64,000 bases of DNA from Cryobacterium melibiosiphilum (GCF_003602235.1 NZ_QZVS01000094.1:1-64000), one strand, 5' to 3'; positions 16,868 to 26,886 are shown, counted from the stretch's first letter. Program-made: numbers and translations. Notes: generated from the letters alone by a model not told the origin.

Positions 16868-18694
16868 ATGCCCAGCACTCGGCGGAACACGTTCCGCACC
16901 CTGCTACGTCTCTACCCCTATGCCCGCCCGGCCTTGCCGCGGCTCGCGCTCGGGGCGCTCGCCGCGCTGCTCGCCGGGCTGGTGGCCCTCGCGATCCCGC
17001 AGGTGCTCGCCGGCCTCGTCGACGGCCCCCTCAGCACCCAGGACTCGTCAGAGATCTGGCCGGCCGTCTGGATCGTGCTGGGCCTCGGCGTCCTCGAAGC
17101 CATCATGATAGCCCTGCGCCGCTGGTTCGTGCTGACCCCCGGCACCCACATCGAGGCGCGCATGCGCAACGGCCTCTATGCCCGGCTGCAAGACCTGCCC
17201 GTCACCTTCCACGACCGCTGGCCGAGCGGCCAACTGCTCAGCCGCGCCGTCAGCGACCTCAACCTGATCCGCCGCTGGGTGTCGTTCGGGCTCGTGCTGC
17301 TCGTGATCAACTTTCTGACCATCATCGTCGGCGTCGTGATTTTGTTCTCGATGAACTGGCTGCTCGGCCTCATCTTCATCGTCTGCTCGATCCCGATCTG
17401 GATCTACGGCTACGTCTTCGAAGAGAAGTACTCGGTGATCGCCCGGCGCAGCCAGGACCAGGCCGGCGACCTGGCGACGGCCGTCGAGGAGTCGGTGCAC
17501 GGCATCCGTGTGCTGAAAGCCTTTGGTCGTGGCTCCTTCGCGCTGAAAAACTTCGCCCACCAGGCCGAAGACCTGCGCGGCACCGAGATCGAGAAAGCCC
17601 GCGCGATCGCCGGAATCTGGTTGTGGCTGCTGCTGGTTCCCGACGTGGCCTTCGCGATCTGCCTGATCACCGGCGTCTGGCTGACCGCGCAGGGCGACCT
17701 CAGCGTGGGCGAGCTCGCCGCCTTCTTCGCCACCGCGACCGTGCTGCGGTTTCCGGTCGAGTCGATCGGTTTTCTGCTCTCGATGACCTTCGACGCCCGC
17801 ACCGCGACCGACCGCTTCTTCGACATCATGGACACCCCGAACGAGATCGTCGACCCCGAGAACGCGGCGACCCTCGCCAACCCGCGCGGCCGTCTCGCCT
17901 TTGACAACGTGCACTTTCGTTACGCGGACTCGCCCGAACGCTTTCCCGACCTGCTCGACGGGGTCAACCTCGTGCTCGAACCCGGCGAGACGATGGCCCT
18001 CGTCGGCCTCACCGGCTCCGGCAAGAGCACCCTGACCGCGCTCACCACCCGCCTCTACGACGTCACCGACGGCGCCGTCACCCTCGACGGCGTCGACGTG
18101 CGCAGCCTCGGACGCGAAGAACTGCGCAGCCACCTCGCGATGGCGTTCGAAGACGCCACCCTGTTCTCGGCCTCCGTGCGCGACAACGTGTTGCTCGGCC
18201 GCGCCGAATTCAACGATGCCACCGGCGAGGGCCTGGCCAGCGAGGCAGCGGATGCCGCACTCGCCTCCGCCCTGGACATCGCCCAGGCGGGCTTCGTGCA
18301 CGACCTTCCCGACGGTGTCGACACCCTGGTCGGCGAGGAGGGCATGAGCCTGTCCGGAGGGCAACGCCAGCGCATCGCCCTCGCCCGGGCGGTCGCCGCC
18401 CAGCCGGCCGTGCTGATTCTCGACGACCCGCTCAGCGCGCTCGACGTGAACACCGAATCCCTCGTGGAAGCGGCACTGCGCGAGGTGCTCGTCTCCACGA
18501 CGACCCTGATCGTGGCGCACCGGCCGTCGACGGTCATGCTCGCCGACCGCGTCGCGCTGCTCGAAGACGGCCGCATCACCGCGGTCGGCACCCACTCCGA
18601 GCTGCTGGCCAGCAATCAGCACTACAGCTTCGTCATCTCGAGCCTCGAAGACGAAGTCAAACGCGAGGCCGAACGTGCGGAGGAGGCACTGTGA
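16868..18694 (+). CDS. ABC exporter half-transporter 1 (degenerate Walker B)
   Basis: A 608-residue fusion of a six-helix type IV permease domain (residues about 20-320) and an ATPase domain. Walker A is GLTGSGKST, the signature LSGGQRQR is canonical, but the residue after the Walker B Asp is Asp520 ([11 protein letters not shown]) where the catalytic Glu is expected. Such a change marks the partner that supplies the ATP-binding half of the degenerate site in heterodimeric exporters. It overlaps the next ABC gene by 4 bp and surely pairs with it. Substrate unknown (lipids, drugs or peptides are typical). Confidence 0.92.
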   Translation: MPSTRRNTFRTLLRLYPYARPALPRLALGALAALLAGLVALAIPQVLAGLVDGPLSTQDSSEIWPAVWIVLGLGVLEAIMIALRRWFVLTPGTHIEARMRNGLYARLQDLPVTFHDRWPSGQLLSRAVSDLNLIRRWVSFGLVLLVINFLTIIVGVVILFSMNWLLGLIFIVCSIPIWIYGYVFEEKYSVIARRSQDQAGDLATAVEESVHGIRVLKAFGRGSFALKNFAHQAEDLRGTEIEKARAIAGIWLWLLLVPDVAFAICLITGVWLTAQGDLSVGELAAFFATATVLRFPVESIGFLLSMTFDARTATDRFFDIMDTPNEIVDPENAATLANPRGRLAFDNVHFRYADSPERFPDLLDGVNLVLEPGETMALVGLTGSGKSTLTALTTRLYDVTDGAVTLDGVDVRSLGREELRSHLAMAFEDATLFSASVRDNVLLGRAEFNDATGEGLASEAADAALASALDIAQAGFVHDLPDGVDTLVGEEGMSLSGGQRQRIALARAVAAQPAVLILDDPLSALDVNTESLVEAALREVLVSTTTLIVAHRPSTVMLADRVALLEDGRITAVGTHSELLASNQHYSFVISSLEDEVKREAERAEEAL

Positions 18695-20496
18695 GCGTCA
18701 CCGGAGTAGCCGGCGAAGAACGCCACGATTTCACCAAGGCCGAGAGCCGCCAGATTCGCCAGCGCTCGCTGCGGCTGCTCGGTTCGCTGCTGATTCCCGT
18801 GCGGGGGCAGGTGATTCTCGCGATGCTCGTCGTGGTCGTCTCGACCGCCGCGCAGGTCGCCGGCCCGGCCCTGATCGCCCTCGGCATCGACCGCGGGCTT
18901 CCGGCGTTGCTGGCCAACGACTGGGTTCCACTCGCCGCGACCGGCGCGGTCTACCTCGTCACCGGGGTCTGCGGCGCGCTCCTGATCGCCTGGTACACCG
19001 TGCTCGCCGCCCGGGTCAGCCAGAGCGTGCTGATCGACCTGCGCAAGCGGGTGTTTCTGCACACCCAGAAGCTGAGCCTCGAGTTTCACGAGTCGTACAC
19101 CTCGGGGCGCATCATCAGCCGGCAGACGAGCGACCTCGACGCCATCCGCGAGCTGCTCGACTCGGGCATCAACCAGCTCGTGCAGGGCGTGCTGTACATG
19201 CTGTTCACGGCGATCGCGCTGTTCCTGGTCGACGGCACGAGCGGCCTCGTGCTGTTCGGTGCGCTTCTTCCGCTGGCCGTGTTGACCCGCTGGTTCCAGG
19301 TGCGCTCGCAGACCCTGTTCCGGCAGTCGCGGGTCGCCTCGGCGAGCCTGATCGTGCATTTTGTCGAGACCATGACCGGCATCCGTGCCGTGAAGGCGTT
19401 CCGCAAGGAGAAGCGCAACAACACGCAGTTCGGCGGCCTCGTCGAGGACTACCGCAACGTGAATGCCCGGGTCATCCAGCTCTTCGGCGTGTTCGACCCG
19501 GGGCTCGTGTTGATCGGCAACGTGACCGTGGCCGCGGTGCTGCTGGTCGGCGGCTTCCGCGTGGTCGAGGGCGACCTGATGATCGGCGCCCTGCTCGCCA
19601 CCCTGCTGTACACCCGCCGCTTCTTCGACCCGGTCGAGGAGATGGCGATGTTCTACAACTCCTACCAGTCGGCCGCGGCCGCGCTCGAGAAGATCTCCGG
19701 CGTGCTCGAAGAGCGCCCGGGCGTTCCCGACCCGACCACCCCGGTCGACCTGTGGACGGCCAAGGGCACGGTGTCGTTTACGAACGTGCAGTTCGCCTAC
19801 AAGACCGACCGGGTGGTGCTGCCGCACTTCGACCTCGAGATTCCGTCGGGCCAGACCATCGCCCTGGTCGGTTCGACCGGTGCCGGCAAGTCCACGCTCG
19901 CCAAACTGATGAGCCGTTTCTACGACCCGAGCGAGGGCCGGGTGCTGCTCGACGGCGTCGACCTGCGCGACCTGCACCCCAAGGACCTGCGCCGGGCGAT
20001 CGTCATGGTCACCCAGGAGGCGTACCTGTTCAGCGGCAGCGTCGCGGAGAACATCGCGATCGGCAAGCCGGATGCCTCCCACGAAGAAATTCGGGCGGCC
20101 GCGCGTGCCGTGGGCGCCGACGGTTTCATCTCGCAGCTGCCGAACGGCTATGACACCGACGTGAATAAGCGCGGCGGCCGGGTCTCGGCCGGGCAGCGCC
20201 AGCTGATCTCGTTCGCCCGGGCCTTTCTCGCCGACCCGGCGGTCTTGATTCTTGATGAGGCCACGTCGTCGCTCGATATCCCGAGCGAGCGGCTCGTGCA
20301 GGAAGCCCTGCAGACCCTGCTGAGTGACCGCACCGCCGTGATCATCGCGCACCGCCTGTCGACGGTCGCGATCGCCGACCGGGTGCTCGTGATGGAGAAC
20401 GGAATCATCGTCGAAGACGGCACCCCGAACGACCTGATCGCCGGCACCGGGCGGTTCGCGAAGCTGCACGCGGCCTGGCGGGACTCCCTGGTCTAG
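18691..20496 (+). CDS. ABC exporter half-transporter 2 (non-canonical signature)
   Basis: A 601-residue permease-ATPase fusion. Six hydrophobic helices lie within residues 25-300; Walker A is GSTGAGKST; Walker B is canonical ([11 protein letters not shown] with Glu), H-loop AHRLSTV. Its signature motif is VSAGQRQ (residues 498-504) rather than LSGGQ. Paired with the upstream gene, whose Walker B lacks Glu, this gives one degenerate and one competent nucleotide site. The GTG start overlaps the previous stop (GTGA). Its stop shares the bases CTAG with the convergent cupin gene's stop. Confidence 0.92.
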   Translation: MSVTGVAGEERHDFTKAESRQIRQRSLRLLGSLLIPVRGQVILAMLVVVVSTAAQVAGPALIALGIDRGLPALLANDWVPLAATGAVYLVTGVCGALLIAWYTVLAARVSQSVLIDLRKRVFLHTQKLSLEFHESYTSGRIISRQTSDLDAIRELLDSGINQLVQGVLYMLFTAIALFLVDGTSGLVLFGALLPLAVLTRWFQVRSQTLFRQSRVASASLIVHFVETMTGIRAVKAFRKEKRNNTQFGGLVEDYRNVNARVIQLFGVFDPGLVLIGNVTVAAVLLVGGFRVVEGDLMIGALLATLLYTRRFFDPVEEMAMFYNSYQSAAAALEKISGVLEERPGVPDPTTPVDLWTAKGTVSFTNVQFAYKTDRVVLPHFDLEIPSGQTIALVGSTGAGKSTLAKLMSRFYDPSEGRVLLDGVDLRDLHPKDLRRAIVMVTQEAYLFSGSVAENIAIGKPDASHEEIRAAARAVGADGFISQLPNGYDTDVNKRGGRVSAGQRQLISFARAFLADPAVLILDEATSSLDIPSERLVQEALQTLLSDRTAVIIAHRLSTVAIADRVLVMENGIIVEDGTPNDLIAGTGRFAKLHAAWRDSLV

Positions 20497-20864
20497 CCTG
20501 CGTCGGGGCCGAGCGGCGGGTCATCCGTCGTCTGTGCGGGCAGCGGATGCTCACCCTTGAGTTCCACAAAGATCGTGTGGGTCGGGGTGGTTCCGATGTT
20601 CTCGCCCGAGTGCGTCTGGGCGGGAAGCCAGCGTGCCGCGCCGGCCGGCAGCTCCACGTCGAGGGTCGGCCCGATCCCCGTGGTCGTCGCTTCGGCGGAG
20701 AGCCGGCGAGTGAACGCGCTGAGGGTCACCATGACGCTGTCGGGGTGGCTGTGCGGGGTTGTCGCGTCTCCCGGAGTGTCAGAGTACTCGAGCACCCGCA
20801 CCCGATCATTTTCGAACAGCACACTGTAGTGCTCGGGATTGCTGGCGACCGGATCGCGTGTCAT
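20493..20864 (-). CDS. Cupin-fold protein
   Basis: A 123-residue single-domain cupin. The pattern [14 protein letters not shown] (two His, metal-binding motif 1) and the later [12 protein letters not shown] (motif 2) can be read, with a Gly/Pro-rich turn between. Proteins of this type are often annotated as cytoplasmic cupins of unknown substrate. ATG 20864 is chosen because homologous sequence begins with the [17 protein letters not shown] strand, and because a TACCGT box lies 7 nt upstream. The gene is convergent with the ABC operon; both stops overlap in one CTAG. Confidence 0.8.
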   Translation of the reverse strand: MTRDPVASNPEHYSVLFENDRVRVLEYSDTPGDATTPHSHPDSVMVTLSAFTRRLSAEATTTGIGPTLDVELPAGAARWLPAQTHSGENIGTTPTHTIFVELKGEHPLPAQTTDDPPLGPDAG

Positions 20865-20916
20865 GCGCAGCACGGTAGCACCGGGCCACCACGGCCGTCC
20901 CGAGGGGTGGTGTCGC

Positions 20917-20987
20917 GTCGCGGCACTCGTTGCGTCGGCCGGCACTCGAGAGAACGAGTGCCGCGAGAGCTAACGAGTGCCGCGACG
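20917..20987. repeat. Intergenic palindromic element, family A, copy 2
   Basis: Perfect 16-bp outer arms CGTCGCGGCACTCGTT (20917-20932) and its complement at 20972-20987, with an inner GGCACTCG/CGAGTGCC hairpin. It fills most of the 146-bp gap between the cupin and ATL genes. Confidence 0.7.
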
Positions 20988-21010
20988 GGGTGGGACCGGC
21001 CGCGGGCGGG

Positions 21011-21367
21011 TCAGGGGCGGCCGGGTGACCAGCGGGCGGCGGCGTAGTCGACGCGATAGGCGGCATCCGTCGGCGCGTCGAGCAGGGGAGTGCCCTCGGT
21101 CTCGTAGTGAGCGCGGGCGCGCTCGTCGAGGCCGGGCGGCGGATGCCCGCCGTGCCGCACCACGCGCCACCACGGCACGGTGCCGCCGCTGTGCGCGAGG
21201 ACCTGCCCGACCGTGCGCGCCGCGCGACTGCCGAGCACCGCGGCGATGTCGCCGTAGGTCATCACCCGGCCCGGCGGGATCGAGTCGACGATGGCGAGCA
21301 CGTGCTCGGCGAAGGCCTCGCCGCGCGGCGGCGCTGCCGCGTCATCCGAAGTCCCGGCCATGGGCAT
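21011..21367 (-). CDS. Alkyltransferase-like (ATL) DNA-binding protein, MGMT family
   Basis: A 118-residue protein with only the DNA-binding domain of O6-alkylguanine alkyltransferases: DSIPPGRVMTYGDIAAVLG and RTVGQVLAHSGG (helix-turn-helix, Arg finger). The active-site PCHR is replaced by PWWR (VPWWRVVR), so the methyl-accepting Cys is absent. ATL proteins recognise O6-alkylguanine and hand the lesion to nucleotide excision repair. Start at ATG 21367 or 21361. A separate transcription unit or the distal gene after GNAT (17-bp gap). Confidence 0.9.
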   Translation of the reverse strand: MPMAGTSDDAAAPPRGEAFAEHVLAIVDSIPPGRVMTYGDIAAVLGSRAARTVGQVLAHSGGTVPWWRVVRHGGHPPPGLDERARAHYETEGTPLLDAPTDAAYRVDYAAARWSPGRP

Positions 21368-21384
21368 CCGCTCTCAAAAAAGTC

Positions 21385-21837
21385 TTAGAGCTGCAGGGCG
21401 CCGATGGTCTCGCCGTACTGGGTTTCGCCCACGTCGACGAAGCCGATGCGGTGGAAGAATGCCCCGGGGCCGTCGTCTCCCGGTTCCCAGATCACGTTGA
21501 TGTGGTCGAAGCCGCGGGCGCGGGCCTCTTCGGCGAGGGCGTCGGAGGCGAACTTGCCCACACCCTGACCCTGGGCGCCGGCGTCGACGTTGATGCGCCA
21601 GATGCAGGCCCGAAACTCTTCATGCTCGGAATTCGGGTCGAAGTTGCCGTGAATGAAGCCGGCGACCTGGTCGTCGAGCAGCACAACACGCTGCCACGCG
21701 GTCGCGGGATTGATGACGGATGCCGCCACTGAGTAGGAGACGGGCGCCACGAACGCTTCCTGTCCCGGTTTCAGGCTCAGGTTGTTGGCGGCAACGATGT
21801 TACGTGCGGACAGTTCTTCCAGTCTCAGCTCACCCAT
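21385..21837 (-). CDS. GNAT-family N-acetyltransferase
   Basis: A 150-residue GNAT enzyme. The acetyl-CoA pyrophosphate loop is GQGQGVGKFA around residue 100, preceded by strand 4 (ACIWRINVDA) and followed by FFHRIGFVDVG. The overall pattern resembles spermine/spermidine (diamine) acetyltransferases, but the substrate is not certain. A TAGCCT box exactly 6 nt before the ATG supports the start and a leaderless message. Divergent from icd, sharing a 178-bp region that carries the TCA dyad. Confidence 0.85.
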   Translation of the reverse strand: MGELRLEELSARNIVAANNLSLKPGQEAFVAPVSYSVAASVINPATAWQRVVLLDDQVAGFIHGNFDPNSEHEEFRACIWRINVDAGAQGQGVGKFASDALAEEARARGFDHINVIWEPGDDGPGAFFHRIGFVDVGETQYGETIGALQL

Positions 21838-21849
21838 GTGCTCAGGCTA
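21838..21849 (-). promoter_or_regulatory. Leaderless promoter of the GNAT gene
   Basis: Minus-strand TAGCCT (21849-21844), six bases, then ATG 21837. Confidence 0.55.
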
Positions 21850-21932
21850 ACGTGCCCCCGGGCTCGCCGGTACCCGATCGGGGTGCATCACGGGCCGGGA
21901 CCACCCCCGGAACGTCCCCGAACGGGGGAATA

Positions 21933-21950
21933 TATCTCGATGTCAAGATA
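21933..21950. promoter_or_regulatory. Dyad operator at the icd promoter
   Basis: TATCTCGATGTCAAGATA is an imperfect 18-bp palindrome (14 of 18 symmetric positions). It lies just ahead of a TAAGCT -10-like box (21966-21971). Its core TCTCGATGTCAAGA matches the sucC upstream site at 7716-7729. Confidence 0.55.
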
Positions 21951-22015
21951 GTTACGAGTCTCTAGTAAGCTTGCAGACGGCCATAGTGGGCCGTCGAACC
22001 GCGGAGGAGAAGCCA

Positions 22016-23233
22016 TTGTCGAAGATTAAGGTTGAAGGAACGGTCGTTGAACTTGACGGCGACGAGATGACGCGCATTATTTGGCACGCCATCAAGGACA
22101 CGCTCATCCACCCCTACCTGGACATTGACCTCGAGTATTACGACCTCTCGATCCAGAAGCGCGACGAGACCAACGACCAGATCACCATCGATGCGGCACA
22201 CGCCATCGAGAAGCACGGTGTGGGCGTCAAGTGCGCGACCATCACCCCCGACGAGGCCCGCGTCGAGGAATTCGGCCTGAAGAAGATGTGGCTCTCGCCC
22301 AACGGAACCATCCGTAACATCCTCGGCGGCACGATCTTCCGCGAACCCATCGTCATCAGCAACATCCCGCGCCTCGTGCCCGGCTGGAACAAGCCGATCA
22401 TCATCAGCCGCCACGCCTACGGCGACCAGTACAAGGCCACCAACTTCCGCTTTCAGGGCAAGGGCACGCTCAGCATGACCTTCACCCCGGAAGACGGCAG
22501 CGAACCGTCGACCTTCGAGGTCTTCAACGCTCCGGGCGACGGCGTCGCCATGGGCATGTACAACCTCGACTCGTCGATCACCGACTTCGCCCGCGCCACC
22601 CTGGCCTACGGCCTCGAGCGCAACGTGCCGGTCTACCTGTCGACGAAGAACACCATCCTGAAGGCCTACGACGGTCGTTTCAAGGACATCTTCCAGGACA
22701 TCTTCGACACCGAGTTCAAGGCCGGCTACGAAGCGGCCGGACTCACCTACGAGCACCGCCTCATCGACGACATGGTCGCCTCGGCCATGAAGTGGGAGGG
22801 TGGCTACCTCTGGGCCTGCAAGAACTACGACGGCGACGTGCAGTCCGACACCGTCGCGCAGGGCTTCGGCTCGCTCGGCCTGATGACCAGCGTTCTGTCC
22901 ACCCCCGACGGCAAGATCGTCGAAGCCGAGGCCGCTCACGGCACGGTGACGCGTCACTACCGCCAGCACCAGCTCGGCAAGCCCACCTCGACGAACCCGA
23001 TCGCGTCGATCTACGCCTGGACGCGGGGCCTCTCGCACCGCGCCAAGCTCGACTCCAACCCGGCCCTGGCCGAGTTCGCCCTCACCCTCGAAGACGTCGT
23101 CATCAAGACCGTCGAGAGCGGCAAGATGACCAAGGACCTCGCCCTGCTGGTCGGCCCGGAGCAGCCGTACCAGACGACCGAGGAATTCCTCGCCTCGCTC
23201 GCCGAGAACCTGCAGGCGCGCCTGGGCAAGTAG
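22016..23233 (+). CDS. icd: NADP-dependent isocitrate dehydrogenase (homodimeric, eukaryote-like type)
   Basis: A 405-residue enzyme converting isocitrate to 2-oxoglutarate with NADP. The sequence follows the dimeric type II group that includes mitochondrial IDH2: [36 protein letters not shown] (substrate Ser/Asn), [35 protein letters not shown] with metal-binding Asp residues, and [12 protein letters not shown] for NADP. TTG 22016 is taken as the start because GGAGGAGA precedes it and the protein then begins [17 protein letters not shown] as in relatives. A strong terminator follows. Confidence 0.96.
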   Translation: MSKIKVEGTVVELDGDEMTRIIWHAIKDTLIHPYLDIDLEYYDLSIQKRDETNDQITIDAAHAIEKHGVGVKCATITPDEARVEEFGLKKMWLSPNGTIRNILGGTIFREPIVISNIPRLVPGWNKPIIISRHAYGDQYKATNFRFQGKGTLSMTFTPEDGSEPSTFEVFNAPGDGVAMGMYNLDSSITDFARATLAYGLERNVPVYLSTKNTILKAYDGRFKDIFQDIFDTEFKAGYEAAGLTYEHRLIDDMVASAMKWEGGYLWACKNYDGDVQSDTVAQGFGSLGLMTSVLSTPDGKIVEAEAAHGTVTRHYRQHQLGKPTSTNPIASIYAWTRGLSHRAKLDSNPALAEFALTLEDVVIKTVESGKMTKDLALLVGPEQPYQTTEEFLASLAENLQARLGK

Positions 23234-23254
23234 CCTCCGCCCCCGCACGTCCCG

Positions 23255-23283
23255 AAGGCCCCGACCGCACTGGTCGGGGCCTT
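23255..23283 (+). terminator. Intrinsic terminator of icd
   Basis: Perfect 12-bp stem AAGGCCCCGACC / GGTCGGGGCCTT with a 5-base loop, 21 bp after the stop, followed by T. Confidence 0.85.
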
Positions 23284-23417
23284 TCGCGTGCCAAACTGGC
23301 TCGGCCGCGACCGGGCACAGACCCGGCAGGCCTGCGAGGCAAGCGGATGCTCGACCGCGCACCCGCGACGGCTGCCGGCTTTTGTGTTGGGTCTGGAGGC
23401 ACAGGACGGGAATGCAC

Positions 23418-23434
23418 TAGATTCTGCAAACGTG
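23418..23434 (+). promoter_or_regulatory. Promoter of Ig-like paralog 1, conserved with paralog 3
   Basis: CTAGATTC, six bases, then CGTGGATTT; paralog 3 has CTAGATTC-N6-CGTGGGTTT at 29037. TAGATT serves as -10; a GTG lies 8 nt later in both, so a leaderless N-terminally longer protein is possible. TTGGGTCTG occurs 5' of both, but at different distances, so it is not a fixed -35. Confidence 0.55.
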
Positions 23435-23506
23435 GATTTGTCGGTGCAGCCGGTGCCGCCGCCGAGTCGGACTGTTGGAGCGTCGGCGGATGGAGTGGCT
23501 CGTCTC

Positions 23507-24829
23507 GTGAAAACTTTTGTCATGCCCGCCGCGCCGGGGCCCGCCCGGACCGATACCCAACGCCGTTCCCGTCGCAGTGCGCTGGTCGCCGCCGTCGCTG
23601 TCGGCGCCCTGGTCGCCACTGTCGTCGGCGGGGGAGTCAACCCGCCGCCGGCCGCCGCGGCGCCGCTGGTGCCGACATCCGTCGCCGGGACCGGCACCAG
23701 CGGATCGGTCGCCGTCGAGTTCACGCCCGACACCACCGGCACCGTGCCACTGGCGGTGAGCGGCCTCGTGCGGGCGGCACGCCAGCCCAACCCCGACGAC
23801 CCGGCGAGCCCGACGTCCGGGTTCACCGTGCCCGGTGAGGACACCACGTACATCGTGACCGTGCCCGCGGGCCTGCGTTTTCTGCGCCTCGACCTCGACT
23901 CGATCGGGGACAGCGCCAACCTCGACCTCAACGCCTACGTTGAGGTTCCCGGCGACGAGTCGGTGCAGTTCGAATCCCAGACCGGTGCGGCCGACGAACA
24001 GATCAACCTGCCCAACCCGATCCCCGGCGACTACGAGGTGGTGGTGACCGCGGTGAGCGGGTACTCCGACTTCACCCTGGACACCTACCTGCTGCCGGCC
24101 GGTCCCGGGGTCGGCGCTCTCAGCGCGACACCGGCGGCCGTGCCGGCGACCGCGGCGGTGCCGGCTTCCTACACGCTGAACTGGTCGGGCCTGCAGGCGG
24201 GCCCGGGCTACCTCGGACTCGTCGAGTACGGCGGGAACGCCCGAACGGTGCTCGAGGTGGACCCGGGGGCGGCATCCGTCGTCACCGCCGTCAACGTGAG
24301 CCCGCCGACGATCGTGGGGGTGCCCGAAGACGGGCGAACGCTGCGGGCGAAGACCGGCACCTGGACCCCGAAGGGCCTCGAGTTCTTCTACCAGTGGCAG
24401 GCCAACGGCAGCGATATCTTCGGGGCGAACGACGCACGCTACCGGGTGAACGACTCCGTCGCGGGGGCGACCCTCACGGTGAAGGTCACCGCGCGGGCGC
24501 CGGGCCTGATCGCCGGCACCGCCATCTCGGGCGGGGTCTACGTGAAGGAGAGGGTGTTCCCGACCGTGGAACTCAGCGCGAGCACCATCGGGCCGGAGGA
24601 GTCGACGGTGGCGACCGTGGCCATCCGCAGCTTTTCGAAGGTGTCCGGCAACGTCGAGTTGCGGGTCGGCGCGCTGCGCTACCAGGTGCCGCTCGACGCG
24701 AACCAGACCGGGCAGGTGACGCTGTCCGGGCTGCCGCCGCGCTCGTACAAGGTCACGGCGTACTACGCCGGCAGCGACATCGTGGCCCCGATCGAGAGCG
24801 ACGCGGTGCGGCTGCGCGTGAAGCGGTAG
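23507..24829 (+). CDS. Secreted Ig-like domain protein, paralog 1
   Basis: About 440 residues. A Sec signal peptide (RRSRRSALVAAVAVGALVATVV, then an Ala-rich AAAAP cleavage region) leads to four parts: a PPC-like beta domain (about 50-205, with PNPDDPASP and the Asp-rich LDSIGDSANLDLNAYV strand), a subtilase Fn3-like segment (LNWSGLQAGPGYLGLVEYG), an actinobacterial Ig repeat (PPTIVGVPEDGRTLRAKTG...YQWQANGSDIFGA) and a terminal group-3 Ig-like domain. These resemble the accessory C-terminal domains of secreted subtilases, but no catalytic domain is present. GTG 23507 fits the signal peptide; GTG 23432 is the leaderless alternative, ATG 23522 the shortest. Paralogs at 27432 and 29094. Confidence 0.75.
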   Translation: MKTFVMPAAPGPARTDTQRRSRRSALVAAVAVGALVATVVGGGVNPPPAAAAPLVPTSVAGTGTSGSVAVEFTPDTTGTVPLAVSGLVRAARQPNPDDPASPTSGFTVPGEDTTYIVTVPAGLRFLRLDLDSIGDSANLDLNAYVEVPGDESVQFESQTGAADEQINLPNPIPGDYEVVVTAVSGYSDFTLDTYLLPAGPGVGALSATPAAVPATAAVPASYTLNWSGLQAGPGYLGLVEYGGNARTVLEVDPGAASVVTAVNVSPPTIVGVPEDGRTLRAKTGTWTPKGLEFFYQWQANGSDIFGANDARYRVNDSVAGATLTVKVTARAPGLIAGTAISGGVYVKERVFPTVELSASTIGPEESTVATVAIRSFSKVSGNVELRVGALRYQVPLDANQTGQVTLSGLPPRSYKVTAYYAGSDIVAPIESDAVRLRVKR

Positions 24830-24916
24830 GGGAGGCGGCGCGACGAGTGCCGGGCGGCCGATGAGCGCAGCCTCACCTTGCTGGCGGAGCGGCACGCCCG
24901 GGTGAACAATCGAGGG

Positions 24917-26857
24917 ATGAAGCGCATTTCAGGCCGCGTATTTCGCTATCCGTTGCTCGTCGCGACCGTGATCGTCGGCGTGCTCGGTCTGGTTCTCTGG
25001 CTAGCCGGGGCGACGGATGCGCCGCGATGGTTGTTCAGTTCGTTCGGCCTGGTCGTGGCCGGCATCGAGAGCGTCGGCATGATCAAGAGGCTCCGCCAGG
25101 GAACCTTCGGAGTGGACCTGCTCGCGGTTATCGCCATCGTGGCCACCGTGGCGGTCGGCGAATACATCGCCACCCTGCTCATCGTTCTCATGCTCACCGG
25201 CGGGGCCGCGCTCGAGGACTACGCGGCCGGCCGGGCCACCCGCGAACTCACGGCCCTGCTCACCCGCGCGCCGCAGATCGCGCACCGCATCAGGCCTGGC
25301 GGCGCCGACGACGCTGCCGCCACGGAAATCGACGACATCCCCGCCACCGAGGTGCGCCTCGGGGATCTGCTGCTCGTGCGGCCAGCCGAGATCGTTCCGG
25401 TCGACGGCACGCTGCTCACGGCGAGTGCGAGTTTCGACGAGTCGTCGCTGACCGGGGAAAGCCTGCCCGTAGAACACACCGCGGGCGAGCCGGTTCTGAG
25501 CGGCTCGATCAACGGGCAGGCAGCGGCGACCCTTCAAGCCACCGCGACCGCCGAAAACAGCCAGTACCAGCGCATCATCGCGCTCGTCGCGGAGGCGTCC
25601 ACCAGCAAGGCACCGGTGGTGCGTCTCGCCGATCGCTACGCCGTGCCGTTCACGGCCGTGTCGCTCCTCATCGCCGGACTGGCCTGGGCGCTCTCCGGCG
25701 ACCCCGTGCGGTTCGCCGAGGTGCTCGTCGTGGCGACCCCGTGCCCGCTGTTGCTGGCCGCGCCGGTCGCCTTCATGGGGGGCATGAGCCGCGCCGCCCG
25801 CAACGGCATCATCGTGAAGGGTGCCGGCGTGCTCGAGTCCCTCGCTCGGGCCCGCACGGTCGTCTTCGACAAAACCGGAACCCTCACCTACGGCACCCCC
25901 GCGATCGCCGAGGTGCGCGCCGAGGCCGGTTTCGACTCCGACACCCTGCTCACCCTCGCGGCGTCGACCGAGCAGTATTCGAGCCACGTGCTCGCGGCAT
26001 CCGTCATCGGCGCCGCCCGCGACCGCGGCCTCGTGCTGACCCCGGCCGACTCGGCCCGGGAGATCGCCACCCACGGGGTGGTCGCGCGTTTCGGTGACCG
26101 CGAGGTCGCCGTGGGCAAGCTGTCCTTCATCAGGGACCGCGCGCCGGCCGCCGTGGCGACGGCGCTGAGCGGCGGGGAACTGGCCATCTACCTCGCCGTC
26201 GACGGGGCCTACGCCGGGTGCATCGTGGCGAGCGACACCGTGCGGGACAACGCCCGCGCAACCGTCGACGCGCTCGGGCGGCTCGGTGTTCGGAACAGCA
26301 TCATGCTCACCGGCGACGCCCGGGCGACCGCCGAGCACGTCGCCGCGCAGGTCGGCATCACCCGGGTACAGGCGGACTGCCTGCCGAGCGACAAGGTCGA
26401 CACGGTGCGCGGGCTGACAGAACGACCGGTGATCATGGTGGGCGACGGCGTCAACGACGCGCCGGTACTCGCGGTCGCCGACATCGGCATCGCGATGGGC
26501 GCGAAAGGGTCAACGGCCGCGAGCGAATCCGCCGACGTCGTCATTCTTCTCGACGATGTCTCCCGCACCGTGCGGGCCGTGCGCATCGGCCAGGACACCG
26601 TCCGCATCGCCCTCCAGAGCATCTGGATCGGCATCATCCTGAGCCTTGTCCTGATGCTCGTCGCGGCGTTCGGCCTGATCCCGGCCACCGCCGGCGCCCT
26701 CAGCCAGGAGGCCGTCGACCTCATCACCATCTTCAACGCCCTGCGGGCGATCGGCGGGCGAGTGGATGCCGCGGCCGGCGTTCGCGTGCCGGCCCGCCCG
26801 GGGAGCCCCGCTGCGGCCGGGCGGGACTATTCTGGGCGCATGCTGCACAAGGCCTGA
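24917..26857 (+). CDS. Heavy-metal P-type ATPase with TPCP motif
   Basis: A 646-residue P1B-type ATPase. It shows TGES in the actuator domain (DESSLTGESLPVEH), the phosphorylated Asp318 in DKTGTLTYG and GDGVNDAPVLAVADIGIAMG in the hinge. The membrane metal motif is Thr274-Pro-Cys-Pro instead of the CPC of copper or zinc pumps; TPC is described for a minor P1B subgroup linked to nickel/iron, so metal identity is uncertain. There is no N-terminal Cys-rich metal-binding domain and no His-rich tail. Start ATG 24917; a TTG at 24878 would add 13 residues. It lies inside the cluster of Ig-like paralogs. The stop lies in a 17-bp tandem repeat. Confidence 0.88.
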   Translation: MKRISGRVFRYPLLVATVIVGVLGLVLWLAGATDAPRWLFSSFGLVVAGIESVGMIKRLRQGTFGVDLLAVIAIVATVAVGEYIATLLIVLMLTGGAALEDYAAGRATRELTALLTRAPQIAHRIRPGGADDAAATEIDDIPATEVRLGDLLLVRPAEIVPVDGTLLTASASFDESSLTGESLPVEHTAGEPVLSGSINGQAAATLQATATAENSQYQRIIALVAEASTSKAPVVRLADRYAVPFTAVSLLIAGLAWALSGDPVRFAEVLVVATPCPLLLAAPVAFMGGMSRAARNGIIVKGAGVLESLARARTVVFDKTGTLTYGTPAIAEVRAEAGFDSDTLLTLAASTEQYSSHVLAASVIGAARDRGLVLTPADSAREIATHGVVARFGDREVAVGKLSFIRDRAPAAVATALSGGELAIYLAVDGAYAGCIVASDTVRDNARATVDALGRLGVRNSIMLTGDARATAEHVAAQVGITRVQADCLPSDKVDTVRGLTERPVIMVGDGVNDAPVLAVADIGIAMGAKGSTAASESADVVILLDDVSRTVRAVRIGQDTVRIALQSIWIGIILSLVLMLVAAFGLIPATAGALSQEAVDLITIFNALRAIGGRVDAAAGVRVPARPGSPAAAGRDYSGRMLHKA

Positions 26858-26886
26858 ATCTCACTCTGACCTGAATCTCACTCTGA
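26853..26886 (+). repeat. Perfect tandem 17-bp duplication at the ATPase stop
   Basis: CCTGAATCTCACTCTGA at 26853-26869 is repeated at 26870-26886. The first copy contains the ATPase TGA stop; the second ends just before the DUF1761 ribosome-binding site (GAGGAG), so the duplication has lengthened the gap between the genes. Confidence 0.85.

Noticed and set aside
26829..26857. TATTCT-N6-ATG suggesting a separate 5-codon leaderless peptide
   Set aside because: It is in frame with, and forms the last codons of, the P-type ATPase; kept only as a possible promoter for DUF1761.
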